In this document: piece after piece, positions 14,330-29,389 of the stretch | Numbering within the stretch: the first letter of the stretch is position 1 | How the letters are laid out: each line of letters begins with the position of its first letter | Assembly: GCA_037074705.1 (NCBI GenBank) | Contig: JAYJMR010000084.1 | Coordinates: 48,917-112,916, forward strand | Direction of reading: 5' to 3' | Source: Zhengitettix transpicula | Taxonomy: Eukaryota; Arthropoda; Insecta; Orthoptera; Tetrigidae | DNA: 64,000 nucleotides | Position numbers and translations under genes: made by a program | Notes under the pieces: generated by a model | The model's database searches: none | What the model saw: only the letters and a program-made list of their open reading frames with translations | Told to the model about the DNA's origin: nothing

Positions 14330-15420
14330 CAGGTTTGAGTAATTTTTCATAAAGTACGTATCATTTATTATGAAATAGAGACTTTGTTATTTGAAGATTC
14401 TTGGTTGGTGAAATTCCAAACTTGTCGTGAAAAACGTCGAAATATTTACGATATATTAATTAATATTAATAGATTAAGATTTTAGAAGTGCAGGTTTGAG
14501 TAAGTTTCATAAAGTACGTATCATTTATTATGAAATAAGACTTTGTTATTTGAAGATTATTGGTTGGTGAAAATTCCAAACTTGTCGTCGAATCGTCGAA
14601 ATATTACGATATATTAATTAATATTAATAGATTAAGATTTTAGAAGTGCAGGTTTGACTAATTTTTATAAAGAACGAGTCCATTTATTATGAAATAAGAC
14701 TTTGTTATTTGAAGATTCTTGGTTGGTGAAATTCCAAACTTGTCGTCGAAAACGTCGAAATATTGGGATATATTAATTAATATTAATGAATTAAGATTTT
14801 AGAAGTGCAGGTTTGAGTAATTTTTATAAAGAACGAGTCCATTTATTATGAAATAAGATTTTGTTATTTGAAGATTCTTGGTTGGTGAAATTCCAAACTT
14901 GTCTTCGAAACGTCGAAATATTGGGATATATTAATTAATATAAATGAATTAAGGTTTTTAGAAGTGCAGGTTTGAGTAATTTTTATAAAGAACGAGTCAT
15001 TTATTATGATATAAGACTTTGTTATTTGAAGATTCTTGGTTGGTGAAATTCCAAACTTGTCGTCGAAACGTCGAAATATTGGGATATATTAATTAATATT
15101 AATGAATTAAGATTTTAGAAGTGCAGGTTTGAGTAATTTTTATAAAGAACGTATCATTTATTATGAAATAAGACTTTGTTATTTCAAGATTCTTGGTTGG
15201 TGAAATTCCAAACTTGTCGTCGAAACGTCGAAATATTACGATATATTAATTAATATTAATAGATTAAGATTTTAGAAGTGCAGGTTTTGAGTAATTTTTA
15301 TAAAGAACGTATCATTTATTATGAAATAAGACTTTGTTATTTGAAGATTAATGGTTGGTGAAATTCCAAACTTGTCGTCGAAAACGTCGAAATATTGGGA
15401 TATATTAATTTATTACTAAT
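14330..15420 (+). repeat. Indel-rich patch of the satellite
   Basis: Monomers here carry far more one- or two-base insertions than elsewhere: AATTTTTCATAAAG (about 14341), ATGAAATAGAGAC (about 14372), GTCGTGAAAAACG (about 14425), ATATTTACG (about 14441), GTGAAAATTCC (about 14568), GAGTCCATTT (about 14676 and 14836), CGAAAACGTC (about 14748 and 15379), GGTTTTGAG (about 15283). Most lengthen a homopolymer. Either a locally decayed part of the array or residual consensus errors in the assembly; the sequence alone cannot decide. Confidence 0.75.
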
Positions 15421-15690
15421 AGATTAAGATTTTAGAAGTGCAGGTTTGAGTAATTTTTATAAAGAACGAGTCATTTATTATGAAATAAGACTTTGTTATT
15501 TGAAGATTCTTGGTTGGTGAAATTCCAAACTTGTCGTCGAAACGTCGAAATATTGGGATATATTAATTATTATTAATAGATTAAGATTTTAGAAGTGCAG
15601 GTTTGAGTAATTTTTATAAAGAACGAGTCATTTATTATGAAATAAGACTTTGTTATTTGAAGATTCTTGGTTGGTGAAATTCCAAACTTG

Positions 15691-15738
15691 TCGTCGAAAC
15701 GTCGAAATATTGGGTCGTCGAAACGTCGAAATATTGGG
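15691..15738 (+). repeat. 24-bp local tandem duplication inside a monomer
   Basis: The segment TCGTCGAAACGTCGAA followed by ATATTGGG occurs twice in direct contact (15691-15714 and 15715-15738), lengthening one monomer by 24 bp. It contains the CGTCGAAA direct repeat of the monomer, so replication slippage or out-of-register exchange at that repeat is a likely cause. I saw no other copy of this duplication in the array. Confidence 0.9.
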
Positions 15739-16999
15739 ATATATTAATTAATATTAATGAATTAAGATTTTAGAAGTGCAGGTTTGAGTAATTTTTATAA
15801 AGAACGTATCATTTATTATGAAATAAGACTTTGTTATTTGAAGATTCTTGGTTGGTGAAATTCCAAACTTGTCGTCGAAACGTCGAAATATTACGATATA
15901 TTAATTAATATTAATAGATTAAGATTTTAGAAGTGCAGGTTTGAGTAATTTTTATAAAGAACGTATCATTTATTATGAAATAAGACTTTGTTATTTGAAG
16001 ATTATTGGTTGGTGAAATTCCAAACTTGTCGTCGAAACGTCGAAATATTACGATATATTAATTAATATTAATAGATTAAGATTTTAGCAGTGCAGGTTTG
16101 AGTAATTTTTATAAAGAACGTATCATTTATTATGAAATAATACTTTGTTATTTGAAGATTCTTGGTTGGTGAAATTTCAAACTTGTCGTCGAAACGTCGA
16201 AATATTACGATATATTAATTAATATTAATAGAATAAGATTTTAGAAGTGCAGGTTTGACTAATTTTTATAAAGAACGAGTCATTTATTATGAAATAAGAC
16301 TTTGTTATTTGAAGATTCTTGGTTGCTGAAATTCCAAACTTGTCGTCGAAACGTCGAAATATTGGGATATATTAATTAATATTAATAGATTAAGATTTTA
16401 GAAGTGCAGGTTTGAGTAATTTTTATAAAGAACGTATCATTTATTATGAAATAAGACTTTGTTATTTGAAGATTCTTGGTTGGTGAAATTCCAAACTTGT
16501 CGTCGAAACGTCGAAATATTACGATATATTAATTTATATTAATAGATTAAGATTTTAGAAGTGCAGGTTTGAGTAATTTTCATAAAGTACGTATCATTTA
16601 TTATAAAATAAGACTTTGTTATTTGAAGATTCTTGGTTGGTGAAATTCCAAACTTGTCGTCGAAACGTCGAAATATTACGATATATTAATTAATATTAAT
16701 AGATTAAGATTTTAGAAGTGCAGGTTTGAGTAATTTTTATAAAGAACGTATCATTTATTATGAAATAAGACTTTGTTATTTGAAGATTCTTGGTTGGTGA
16801 AATTCCAAACTTGTCGTCGAAACGTCGAAATATTACGATATATTAATTAATATTAATAGATTAAGATATTAGAAGTGCAGGTTTGAGTAATTTTCATAAA
16901 GTACGTATCATTTATTATGAAATAAGACTTTGTTATTTGAAGATTCTTGGTTGGTGAAATTCCAAACTTGTCGTCGAAACGTCGAAATATTACGATATA

Positions 17000-19900
17000 T
17001 TAATTAATATTAATAGATTAAGATTTTAGAAGTGCAGGTTTGAGTAATTTTTATAAAGAACGTATCATTTATTATGAAATAAGACTTTGTTATTTGAAGA
17101 TTCTTGGTTGGTGAAATTCCAAACTTGTCGTCGAAACGTCGAAATATTACGATATATTAATTAATATTAATAGATTAAGATTTTAGAAGTGCAGGTTTGA
17201 GTAATTTTCATAAAGTACGTATCATTTATTATGAAATAAGACTTTGTTATTTGAAGATTCTTGGTTGGTGAAATTCCAAACTTGTCGTCGAAACGTCGAA
17301 ATATTACGATATATTAATTAATATTAATAGATTAAGATTTTAGAAGTGCAGGTTTGAGTAATTTTTATAAAGAACGTATCATTTATTATGAAATAAGACT
17401 TTGTTATTTGAAGATTCTTGGTTGGTGAAATTCCAAACTTGTCGTCGAAATGTTGAAATATTACGATATATTAATTAATATTAATAGATTAAGATTTTAG
17501 AAGTGCAGGTTTGAGTAATTTTTATAAAGAACGAGTCATTTATTATGAAATAAGACTTTGTTATTTTTAGTTTCTTGGTTGGTGAAATTCCAAACTTGTC
17601 GTCGAAACGTCGAAATATTACGATATATTAATTAATATTAATGGATTAAGATTTTAGAAGTGCTGGTTTGAGTTATTTTTATAAAGAACGAGTCATTTAT
17701 TATGAAATAAGACTTTGTTATTTGAAGATTCTTGGTTGGTGAAATTCCAAACTTGTCGTCGAAACGTCGAAATATTGGGATATATTAATTTATATTAATA
17801 GATTAAGATTTTAGGAGTGCAGGTTTGAGTAATTTTTATAAAGAACGAGTCATTTATTATTAAATAAGACTTTGTTATTTATAGATTCTTGGTTGGTGAA
17901 ATTCCAAACTTGTCGTCGAAACGTCGAAATATTCCGATATATTAATTAATATTAATAGATTAAGATTTTAGAAGTGCAGGTTTGAGTAATTTTTATAAAG
18001 AACGAGTCATTTATTATGAAATAAGACTTTGTTATTTATAGATTCTTGGTTGGTGAAATTCCAAACTTGTCGTCGAAACGTCGAAATATTACGATATATT
18101 AATTAATATTAATAGATTAAGATTTTAGAAGTGCAGGTTTGAGTAATTTTTATAAAGAACGAGTCATTTATTATGAAATAAGACTTTGTTATTTATAGAT
18201 TCTTGGTTGGTGAAATTCCAAACTTGTCGTCGAAACGTCGAAATATTCCGATATATTAATTAATATTAATAGATTAAGATTTTAGAAGTGCTTGTTTGAG
18301 TAATTTTTATAAAGAACGAGTCATTTATTATGAAATAAGACTTAGTTATTTATAGATTCTTGGTTGGTGAAATTCCAAACTTGTCGTCGAAACGTCGAAA
18401 TATTCCGATATATTAATTAATATTAATAGATTAAGATTTTAGAAGTGCAGGTTTGAGTAATTTTTATAAAGAACGAATCATTTATTATTAAATAAGACTT
18501 TGTTATTTGAAGATTCTTGGTTGGTGAAATTCCAAACTTGTCGTCGAAACGTCGAAATATTACGATATATTAATTAATATTAATAGATTAAGATTTTAGA
18601 AGTGCAGGTTTGAGTAATTTTTATAAAGAACGAGTCATTTATTATTAAATAAGACTTTGTTATTTGAAGATTCTTGGTTGGTGAAATTCCAAACTTGTCG
18701 TCGAAACGTCGAAATATTGGGATATATTAATTAATATTAATAGATTAAGATTTTAGATGTGCTGGTTTGAGTAATTTTTATAAAGAACGAGTCATTTATT
18801 ATGAAATAAGACTTTGTTATTTATTGATTCTTGGTTGGTGAAATTCCAAACTTGTCGTCGAAACGTAGAAATATTGGGATATATTAATTAATATTAATAG
18901 ATTAAGATTTTAGAAGTGCAGGTTTGAGTATTTTTATAAAGAACGAGTCATTTATTATGAAATAAGACTTTGTTATTTATAGATTCTTGGTTGGTGAAAT
19001 TCCAAACTTGTCGTCCAAACGTCGAAATATTCCGATATATTAATTAATATTAATAGATTAAGATTTTAGAAGTGCTTGTTTGAGTAATTTTTATAAAGAA
19101 CGAGTCATTTATTATGAAATAAGACTTTGTTATTTATAGATTCTTGGTTGGTGAAATTCCAAACTTGTCGTCGAAACGTCGAAATATTGGGATATATTAA
19201 TTAATATTAATAGTTTAAGATTTTAGAAGTGCAGGTTTGAGTAATTTTTATAAAGAACGAATCATTTATTATTAAATAAGACTTTGTTATTTATAGATTC
19301 TTGGATGGTGAAATTCCAAACTTGTCGTCGAAACGTCGAAATATTACGATATATTAATTAATATTAATAGATTAAGATTTTAGAAGTGCAGGTTTGAGTA
19401 ATTTTCATAAAGTACGTATCATTTATTATGAAATAAGACTTTGTTATTTGAAGATTCTTGGTTGGTGAAATTCCAAACTTGTCGTCGAAACGTCGAAATA
19501 TTACGATATATTAATTAATATTAATAGATTAAGATTTTAGAAGTGCAGGTTTGAGTAATTTTCATAAAGTACGTATCATTTATTATGAAATAAGACTTTG
19601 TTATTTGAAGATTCTTGGTTGGTGAAATTCCAAACTTGTAGTCGAAACGTCGAAATATTACGATATATTAATTAATATTAATAGATTAAGATTTTAGAAG
19701 TGCAGGTTTGAGTAATTTTCATAAAGTACGTATCATTTATTATGAAATAAGACTTTGTTATTTGAAGATTCTTGGTTGGTGAAATTCCAAACTTGTCGTC
19801 GAAACGTCGAAATATTACGATATATTAATTAATATTAATAGATTAAGATTTTAGAAGTGCAGGTTTGAGTAATTTTTATAAAGAACGTATCATTTATTAT

Positions 19901-21650
19901 GAAATAATACTTTGTTATTTGAAGATTCTTGGTTGGTGAAATTCCAAACTTGTCGTCGAAACGTCGAAATATTACGATATATTAATTAATATTAATAGAT
20001 TAAGATTTTAGAAGTGCAGGTTTGAGTAATTTTCATAAAGTACGTATCATTTATTATGAAATAAGACTTTGTTATTTGAAGATTCTTGGTTGGTGAAATT
20101 CCAAACTTGTCGTCGAAACGTCGAAATATTACGATATATTAATTAATATTAATAGATTAAGATTTTAGAAGTGCAGGTTTGAGTAATTTTTATAAAGAAC
20201 GTATCATTTATTATGAAATAAGACTTTGTTATTTGAAGATTCTTGGTTGGTGAAATTCCAAACTTGTCGTCGAAACGTCGAAATATTACGATATATTAAT
20301 TAATATTAATAGATTAAGATTTTAGAAGTGCAGGTTTGAGTAATTTTTATAAAGAACGAGTCATTTATTATGAAATAAGACTTTGTTATTTTTAGTTTCT
20401 TGGTTGGTGAAATTCCAAACTTGTCGTCGAAACGTCGAAATATTACGATATATTAATTAATATTAATGGATTAAGATTTTAGAAGTGCTGGTTTGAGTTA
20501 TTTTTATAAAGAACGAGTCATTTATTATGAAATAAGACTTTGTTATTTGAAGATTCTTGGTTGATGAAATTCCAAACTTGTCGTCGAAACGTCGAAATAT
20601 TGGGATATATTAATTTATATTAATAGATTAAGATTTTAGGAGTGCAGGTTTGAGTAATTTTTATAAAGAACGAGTCATTTATTATTAAATAAGACTTTGT
20701 TATTTATAGATTCTTGGTTGGTGAAATTCCAAACTTTTTGTCGAAACGTCGAAATATTCCGATATATTAATTAATATTAATAGATTAAGATTTTAGAAGT
20801 GCAGGTTTGAGTAATTTTTATAAAGAACGAATCATTTATTATTAAATAAGACTTTGTTATTTGAAGATTCTTGGTTGGTGAAATTCCAAACTTGTCGTCG
20901 AAACGTCGAGATATTACGATATATTAATTAATATTAATAGATTAAGATTTTAGAAGTGCAGGTTTGAGTAATTTTTATAAAGAACGAGTCATTTATTATT
21001 AAATAAGACTTTGTTATTTGAAGATTCTTGGTTGGTGATATTCCAAACTTGTCGTCGAAACGTTGAAATATTGGGATATATTAATTAATATTAATAGATT
21101 AAGATTTTAGAAGTGCTGGTTTGAGTAATTTTTATAAAGAACGAGTCATTTATTATGAAATAAGACTTTGTTATTTATTGATTCTTGGTTGGTTAAATTC
21201 CAAACTTGTCGTCGAAACGTAGAAATATTTGGATATATTAATTAATATTAATAGATTAAGATTTTAGAAGTGCAGGTTTGAGTATTTTTATGAAGAACGA
21301 GTCATTTATTATGAAATAAGACTTTGTTATTTATAGATTCTTGGTTGGTGAAATTCCAAACTTGTCGTCGAAACGTCGAAATATTCCGATATATTAATTA
21401 ATATTAATAGATTAAGATTTTAGAAGTGCTTGTTTGAGTAATTTTTATAAAGAACGAGTCATTTTATTATGAAATAAGACTTTGTTATTTATAGATTCTT
21501 GGTTGGTGAAATTCCAAACTTGTCGTCGAAACGTCGAAATATTGGGATAATATTAATTAATATTAATAAATTAAGATTTTAGAAGTGCAGGTTTGAGTAA
21601 TTTTTATAAAGAACGAATCATTTATTATTAAATAAGACTTTGTTATTTGA
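17000..21650 (+). repeat. Segmental duplication with 18- then 15-monomer offset
   Basis: Marker monomers at 17.0-17.99 kb recur 2825 bp downstream: GAGTTATTTTTA (17671, 20496) and TTAGGAGTGC (17811, 20636). From about 18.4 kb the offset falls to 2354 bp: AAACGTAGAA (18861, 21215) and TTTATTGATTC (about 18822 and 21176). The change equals three monomers, lost in the second copy or gained in the first. Upstream, both copies share an alternating dimer pattern (TTTATAAAGAACGTATC versus TTCATAAAGTACGTATC), a 314-bp period. Outer limits are approximate. Confidence 0.8.
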
Positions 21651-22014
21651 AGATTCTTGGTTGGTGAAATTCCAAACTTGTCGTCGAAACGTCGAAATAT
21701 TACGATATATTAATTAATATTAATAGATTAAGATTTTAGAAGTGCAGGTTTGAGTAATTTTTATGAAGAACGAGTCATTTATTATTAAATAAGACTTTGT
21801 TATTTGAAGATTCTTGGTTGGTGAAATTCCAAACTTGTCGTCAAAACGTCGAAATATTACGATATATTAATTAATATTAATAGATTAAGATTTTAGAAGT
21901 GCTTGTTTGAGTAATTTTTATAAAGAACGAGTCATTTATTATTAAATAAGACTTTGTTATTTGAAGATTCTTGGTTGGTGAAATTCCAAACTTGTCGTCG
22001 AAACGTCGAAATAT

Positions 22015-25000
22015 TTCGATATATTATTTAATATTAATAGATTAAGATTTTAGAAGTGCTTGTTTGAGTAATTTTTATAAAGAACGAGTCATTTATTATG
22101 AAATAAGACTTTGTTATTTATAGATTCTTTGTTGGTGAAATTCCAAACTTGTCGTCGAAACGTCGAAATATAGGGATATATTAATTAATATTAATAGTTT
22201 AAGATTTTAGATGTGCAGGTTTGAGTAATTTTTATAAAGAACGAATCATTTATTATTAAATAAGACTTTGTTATTTATAGATTCTTGGTTGGTGAAATTC
22301 TAAACTTGTCGTCGAAACGTCGAAATATTGGGATATATTAATTAATATTAATAGATTAAGATTTTAGAAGTGCAGGTTTGAGTAATTTTTATAAAGAACG
22401 AGTCATTTATTATTAAATAAGACTTTGTTATTTGAAGATTCTTGGTTGGTGAAATTCCAAACGTGTAGTCGAAACGTCGAAATATTCCGATATATTAATT
22501 AATATTAATAGATTAAGATTTTAGAATTGCTTGTTTGCGTAATTTTTATAAAGATCGAATCATTTATTATTAAATAAGACTTTGTTATTTGAAGATTCTT
22601 GGTTGGTGAAATTCCAAACTTGTCGTCGAAACGTCGAAATATTACGATATATTAATTAATATTAATAGATTAAGATTTTAGAAGTGCAGGTTTGAGTAAT
22701 TTTTATAGAGAACGAATCATTTATTATTAAATATAACTTTGTTATTTGAAGACTCTTGGTTGGTGAAATTCCAAACTTGTCGTCGAAACGTCGAAATATT
22801 ACGATATATTAATTAATATTAATAGATTTAGATTTTAGAAGTGCAGGTTTGAGTAATTTTTATAAAGAACGAATCATTTATTATGAAATAAGAATTTGTT
22901 ATTTTTAGTTTCTTGGTTGGTGAAATTCCAAACTTGTCGTCGAAACGTCGAAATATTACGATATATTAATTAATATTAATAGATTAAGATTTTAGAAGTG
23001 CAGGTTTGAGTAATTTTTATAAAGAACGAGTCATTTATTATTAAATAAGACTTTGTTATTTGAAGATTCTTGGTTGGTTAAATTCCAAACTTGTCGTCGA
23101 AACGTCGAAATATTACGATATATTAATTAATATTAATAGATTAAGATTTTAGAAGTGCAGGTTTGAGTAATTTTTATGAAGAACGAGTCATTTATTATTA
23201 AATAAGACTTTGTTATTTGAAGATCCTTGGTTGGTGAAATTCCAAACTTGTCGTCGAAACGTCGAAATATTACGATATATTAATTAATATTAATAGATTA
23301 AGATTTTTGAAGTGCAGGTTTGAGTAATTTTTATAAAGAACGAATCATTTATTATGAAATAAGACTTTGTTATTTTTAGTTTCTTGGTTGGTGAAATTCC
23401 AAACTTGTCGTCGAAACGTCGAAATATTACGATATATTAATTAATATTAATAGATTAAGATTTTAGAAGTGCAGGTTTGAGTAATTTTTATAAAGAACGA
23501 GTCATTTATTATTAAATAAGACTTTGTTATTTGAAGATTCTTGGTTGGTGAAATTCCAAACTTGTCGTCGAAACGTCGAAATATTACGATATATTAATTA
23601 ATATTAATAGATTAAGATTTTAGAAGTGCAGGTTTGAGTAATTTTTATGAAGAACGAGTCATTTATTATTAAATAAGACTTTGTTATTTGAAGATTCTTG
23701 GTTGGTGAAATTCCAAACTTGTCGTCGAAACGTCGAAATATTACGATATATTAATTAATATTAATAGATTAAGATTTTAGAAGTGCAGGTTTGAGTAATT
23801 TTTATAAAGAACGAGTCATTTATTATGAAATAAGACTTTGTTATTTGAAGATTCTTGGTTGGTGAAATTCCAAACTTGTCGTCGAAACGTCGAAATATTA
23901 CGATATATTAATTAATATTAATAGATTAAGATTTTAAAAGTGCTGGTTTGAGTAATTTTTATAAAGAACGAGTCATTTATTATGAAATAAGACTTTGTTA
24001 TTTTTAGTTTCTTGGTTGGTGAAATTCCAAACTTGTCGTCGAAACGTCGAAATATTACGATATATTCATTAATATTAATAGATTAAGATTTTAGAAGTGC
24101 TGGTTTGAGTAATTTTTATAAAGAACGAGTCATTTATTATGAAATAAGACTTTGTTATTTGAAGATTCTTGGTTGGTGAAATTCCAAACTTGTCGTCGAA
24201 ACGTCGAAATATTACGATATATTAATTAATATTAATAGATTAAGATTTTAGAAGTGCTGGTTTGAGTAATTTTTATAAAGAACGAGTCATTTATTATGAA
24301 ATAAGACTTTGTTATTTGAAGATTCTTGGTTTCATGAAATTCCAAACGTGTAGTCGAAACGTCGAAATATTCCGATATATTAATTAATATTAATAGATTA
24401 AGATTTTAGAAGTGCTTGTTTGCGTAATTTTTATAAAGATCGAATCATTTATTATTAAATAAGACTTTGTTATTTGAAGATTCTTGGTTGGTGAAATTCC
24501 AAACTTGTCGTCGAAACGTCGAAATATAACGATATATTAATTAATATTAATAGATTAAGATTTTGGAAGTGCAGGTTTGAGTAATTTTTATAGAGAACGA
24601 ATCATTTATTATTAAATAAGACTTTGTTATTTGAAGATTCTTGGTTGGTGAAATTCCAAACTTGTCGTCGAAACGTCGAAATATTACGATATATTAATTA
24701 ATATTAATAGATTAAGATTTTAGAAGTGCAGGTTTGAGTAATTTTTATAAAGAACGAATCATTTATTATGAAATAAGACTTTGTTATTTTTAGTTTTTTG
24801 GTTGGTGAAATTCCAAACTTGTCGTCGAAACGTCGAAATATTACGATATATTAATTAATATTAATAGATTAAGATTTTAGAAGTGCAGGTTTGAGTAATT
24901 TTTATAAAAAACGAGTCATTTATTATTAAATAAGACTTTGTTATTTGAAGATTCTTGGTTGGTGTAATTCCAAACTTGTCTAAACGTCGAAATATTACGA

Positions 25001-28000
25001 TATATTAATTAATATTAATAGATTAAGATTTTAGAAGTGCAGGTTTGAGTAATTTTTATGAAGAACGAGTCATTTATTATTAAATAAGACTTTGTTATTT
25101 GAAGATTCTTGGTTGGTGAAATTCCAAACTTGTCGTTGAAACGTCGAAATATTACGATATATTAATTAATATTAATAGATTAAGATTTTAGAAGTGCAGG
25201 TTTGAGTAATTTTTATAAAGAACGAATCATTTATTATGAAATAAGACTTTGTTATTTTTAGTTTCCTGGTTGGTGAAATTCCAAACTTGTCGTCGAAACG
25301 TCGAAATATTACGATATATTAATTAATAATTATAGATTAAGATTTTAGAAGTGCAAGTTTGAGTAATTTTTATAAAGAACGAGTCATTTATTATTAAATA
25401 AGACTTTGTTATTTGAAGATTCTTGGTTGGTGAAATTCCAAACTTGTCGTCGAAACGTCGAAATATTACGATATATTAATTAATATTAATAGATTAAGAT
25501 TTTAGAAGTGCAGGTTTGAGTAATTTTTATGAAGAACGAGTCATTTATTATTAAATAAGACTTTGTTATTTGAAGATTCTTGGTTGGTGAAATTCCAAAC
25601 TTGTCGTCGAAACGTCGAAATATTACGATATATTAATTAATATTAATAGATTAAGATTTTAGAAGTGCAGGTTTGAGTAATTTTTATAAAGAACGAGTCA
25701 TTTATTATGAAATAAGACTTTGTTATTTGAAGATTCTTTGTTGGTGAAATTCCAAACTTGTCGTCGAAACGTCGAAATATTACGATATATTAATTAATAT
25801 TAATAGATTAAGATTTTAAAAGTGCTGGTTTGAGTAATTTTTATAAAGAACGAGTCATTTATTATGAAATAAGACTTTGTTATTTTTAGTTTCTTGGTTG
25901 GTGAAATTCCAAACTTGTCGTCGAAACGTCGAAATATTACGATATATTAATTAATATTAATAGATTAAGATTTTAGAAGTGCTGGTTTGAGTAATTTTTA
26001 TAAAGAACGAGTCATTTATTATGAAATAAGACTTTGTTATTTGAAGATTCTTGGTTGGTGAAATTCCAAACTTGTCGTCGAAACGTCGAAGTATTACGAT
26101 ATATTAATTAATATTAATAGATTAAGATTTTAGAAGTGCTGGTTTGAGTAATTTTTATAATGAACGAGTCATTTATTATGAAATAAGACTTTGTTATTTG
26201 ACGATTCTTGGTTGGTGAAATTCCAAACTTGTCGTCGAAACGTCGAAATATTACGATATATTAATTAATATTAATAGATTAAGATTTTAGAAGTGCTGGT
26301 TTGAGTAATTTTTATAAAGAACGAGTCATTTATTATGAAATAAGACTTTTTTATTTGAAGATTCTTGGTTGGTGAAATTCCAAACTTGTCGTCGAAACGT
26401 CGAAATATTACGATATATTAATTAATATTAATAGATTAAGATTTTAGAAGTGCTGGTTTGAGTAATTTTTATAAAGAACGAGTCATTTATTATGAAATAA
26501 GACTTTGTTATTTGAAGATTCTTGGTTGGTGAAATTCCAAACTTGTCGTCGAAACGTCGAAATATTGGGATATATTAATTAATATTAATAGATTAAGATT
26601 TTAGAAGTGCTGGTTTGACTAATTTTTATAAAGAACGTATCATTTATTATGAAATAAGACTTTGTTATTTTTAGTTTCTTGGTTGGTGAAATTCCAAACT
26701 TGTCGTCGAAACGTCGAAATATTACGATATATTAATTAATATTAATAGATTAAGATTTTAGAAGTGCTGGTTTGAGTAATTTTTATAAAGAACGAGTCAT
26801 TTATTATGAAATAAGACTTTGTTATTTGAAGATTCTTGGTTGGTGAAATTCCAAACTTGTCGTCGAAACGTCGAAATATTACGATATATAATTAATATTA
26901 ATAGATTAAGATTTTAGAAGTGCTGGTTTGAGTAATTTTTATAAAGAACGAGTCATTTATTATGAAATAAGACTTTGTTATTTGAAGATTCTTGGTTGGT
27001 GAAATTCCAAACTTGTCGTCGAAACGTCGAAGTATTACGATATATTAATTAATATTAATAGATTAAGATTTTCGAAGTGCTGGTTTGAGTAATTTTTATA
27101 AAGAACGAGTCATTTATTATGAAATAAGACTTTGTTATTTGAAGATTCTTGGTTGGTGAAATTCCAAACTTGTCGTCGAAACGTCGAAATATTACGATAT
27201 ATTAATTAATATTAATAGATTAGGATTTTAGAAGTGCTGGTTTGAGTAATTTTTATAAAGAACGAGTCATTTATTATGAAATAAGACTTTGTTATTTGAA
27301 GATTCTTGGTTGGTGAAATTCCAAACTTGTCGTCGAAACGTCGAAATATTACGATATATTAATTAATATTAATAGATTAAGATTTTAGAAGTGCTGGTTT
27401 GAGTAATTTTTATAAAGAACGAGTCATTTATTATGAAATAAGACTTTGTTATTTGAAGATTCTTGGTTGGTGAAATTCCAAACTTGTCGTCGAAACGTCG
27501 AAATATTATCATATATTAATTAATATTAAAAATTAAGATTTTAGAAGTGCAGGTTTGAGTAATTTTTATAAAGAACGAGTCATTTATTATGAAATAAGAC
27601 TTTGTTATTTTTAGTATCTTGGTTGATGAAATTCCAAACTTGTCGTCGAAACGTCGAAATATTATCATATATTAATTAATATTAATAGATTAAGATTTTA
27701 GAAGTGCAGGTTTGAGTAATTTTTATAAAGAACGAATCATTTATTATGAAATAAGACTTTGTTATTTTTAGTTTCTTGGTTTGTAAAATTCCAAACTTGT
27801 CGTCGAAACGTCGTAATAATACGATATATTAATTAATATTAATAGATTAAGATTTTTGAAGTGCAGGTTTGAGTAATTTTTATAAAGAACGAGTCATTTA
27901 TTATGAAATAAGACTTTGTTATTTTTAGTTTCTTGGTTGCTGAAATTCCAAACTTGTCGTCGAAACGTCAAAATATTGGGATATATTAATTAATATTAAT

Positions 28001-29389
28001 AGATTAAGATTTTAGAAGTGCTGGTTTGAGTAATTTTTATAAAGAACGGGTCATTTATTATGAAATAAGTTTTTGTTATTTTTAGATTCTTGGTTGGTGA
28101 AATTCCAAACTTGTCGTCGAAACGTCGTAATAATACGATATATTAATTAATATTAATAGATTAAGATTTTTGAAGTGCAGGTTTGAGTAATTTTTATAAA
28201 GAACGATTCATTTATTATGAAATAAGACTTTGTTATTTTTAGTTTCTTGGGTGGTGAAATTCCAAACTTGTCGTCGAAACGTCGAAATATTGGGATATAT
28301 TAATTAATATTAATAGATTAAGATTTTAGAATTGCTGGTTTGAGTAATTTTTATAAAGAACGAATCATTTATTATGAAATAAGACTTTGTTATTTTTAGT
28401 TTCTTGGTTGGTGAAATTCCAAACTTGTAGTCGAAACGTCGAAATATTGGGATATATTAATTAATATTAATAAATTAAGATTTTAGAAGTGCTGGTTTGA
28501 GTAATTTTTATAAAGAACGGGTCATTTATTATGAAATAAGACATTGTTATTTTTAGATTCTTGGTTGGTGAAATTCCAAACTTGTCGTCGAAACGTCGTA
28601 ATAATACGATATATTAATTGATATTAATAGATTAAGATTTTTGAAGTGCAGGTTTGAGTAATTTTTATAAAGAACGAGTTATTTATTATGAAATAAGACT
28701 TTGTTATTTTTAGTTTCTTGGTTCGTGAAATTCCAAACTTGTCGTCGAAACGTCGAAATATTACGATATATTAATTAATATTACTAGATTAAGATTTTAG
28801 AAGTGCTGGTTTGAGTAATTTTTATAAAGAACGTATCATTTATTATGAAATAAGACTTTGTTATTTTTAGTTTCTTGGTTGGTGAAATTCCAAACTTGTC
28901 GTCGAAACGTCGAAATATTACGATATATTAATTAATATTAATAGATTAAGATTTTAGAAGTGCTGGTTTAAGTAATTTTTATAAAGAACGAGTCATTTAT
29001 TATGAAATAAGACTTTGTTATTTGAAGATTCTTGGTTGGTGAAATTCCAAACTTGTCGTCGAAACGTCGAAATATTACGATATATTAATTAATATTAATA
29101 GATTAAGATTTTAGAAGTGCTGGTTTGAGTAATTTTTATAAAGAACGAGTCATTTATTATGAAATAAGACTTTGTTATTTGAAGATTCTTGGTTGGTGAA
29201 ATTCCAAACTTGTCGTCGAAACGTCGAAGTATTACGATATATTAATTAATATTAATAGATTAAGATTTTCGAAGTGCTGGTTTGAGTAATTTTTATAAAG
29301 AACGAGTCATTTATTATGAAATAAGACTTTGTTATTTGAAGATTCTTGGTTGGTGAAATTCCAAACTTGTCGTCGAAACGTCGAAATAT
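22015..29389 (+). repeat. Large satellite tandem duplication, copy 1 (about 47 monomers)
   Basis: This 7,375-bp block is followed directly by a second copy. Rare private variants recur in order at +7375: ATTATTTAATATT (22026/29401), AGATCCTTGG (23221/30596) and GGTTTCATG (24330/31705). They recur at +7378/+7379 at CGAAGTATTACG (26091/33469, 27032/34411) and TTAGGAT (27221/34600), and at +7693/+7694 from about 27.6 kb on. The last step means copy 1 lacks two monomers near 27.4-27.6 kb that copy 2 has. The left limit is set by loss of matching variants just upstream of 22015. Confidence 0.88.

Noticed and set aside
14330..15420. A distinct gene or regulatory island causing the irregular monomers
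   Set aside because: All bases still align to the 157-bp unit apart from one- or two-base insertions; no new sequence is present.
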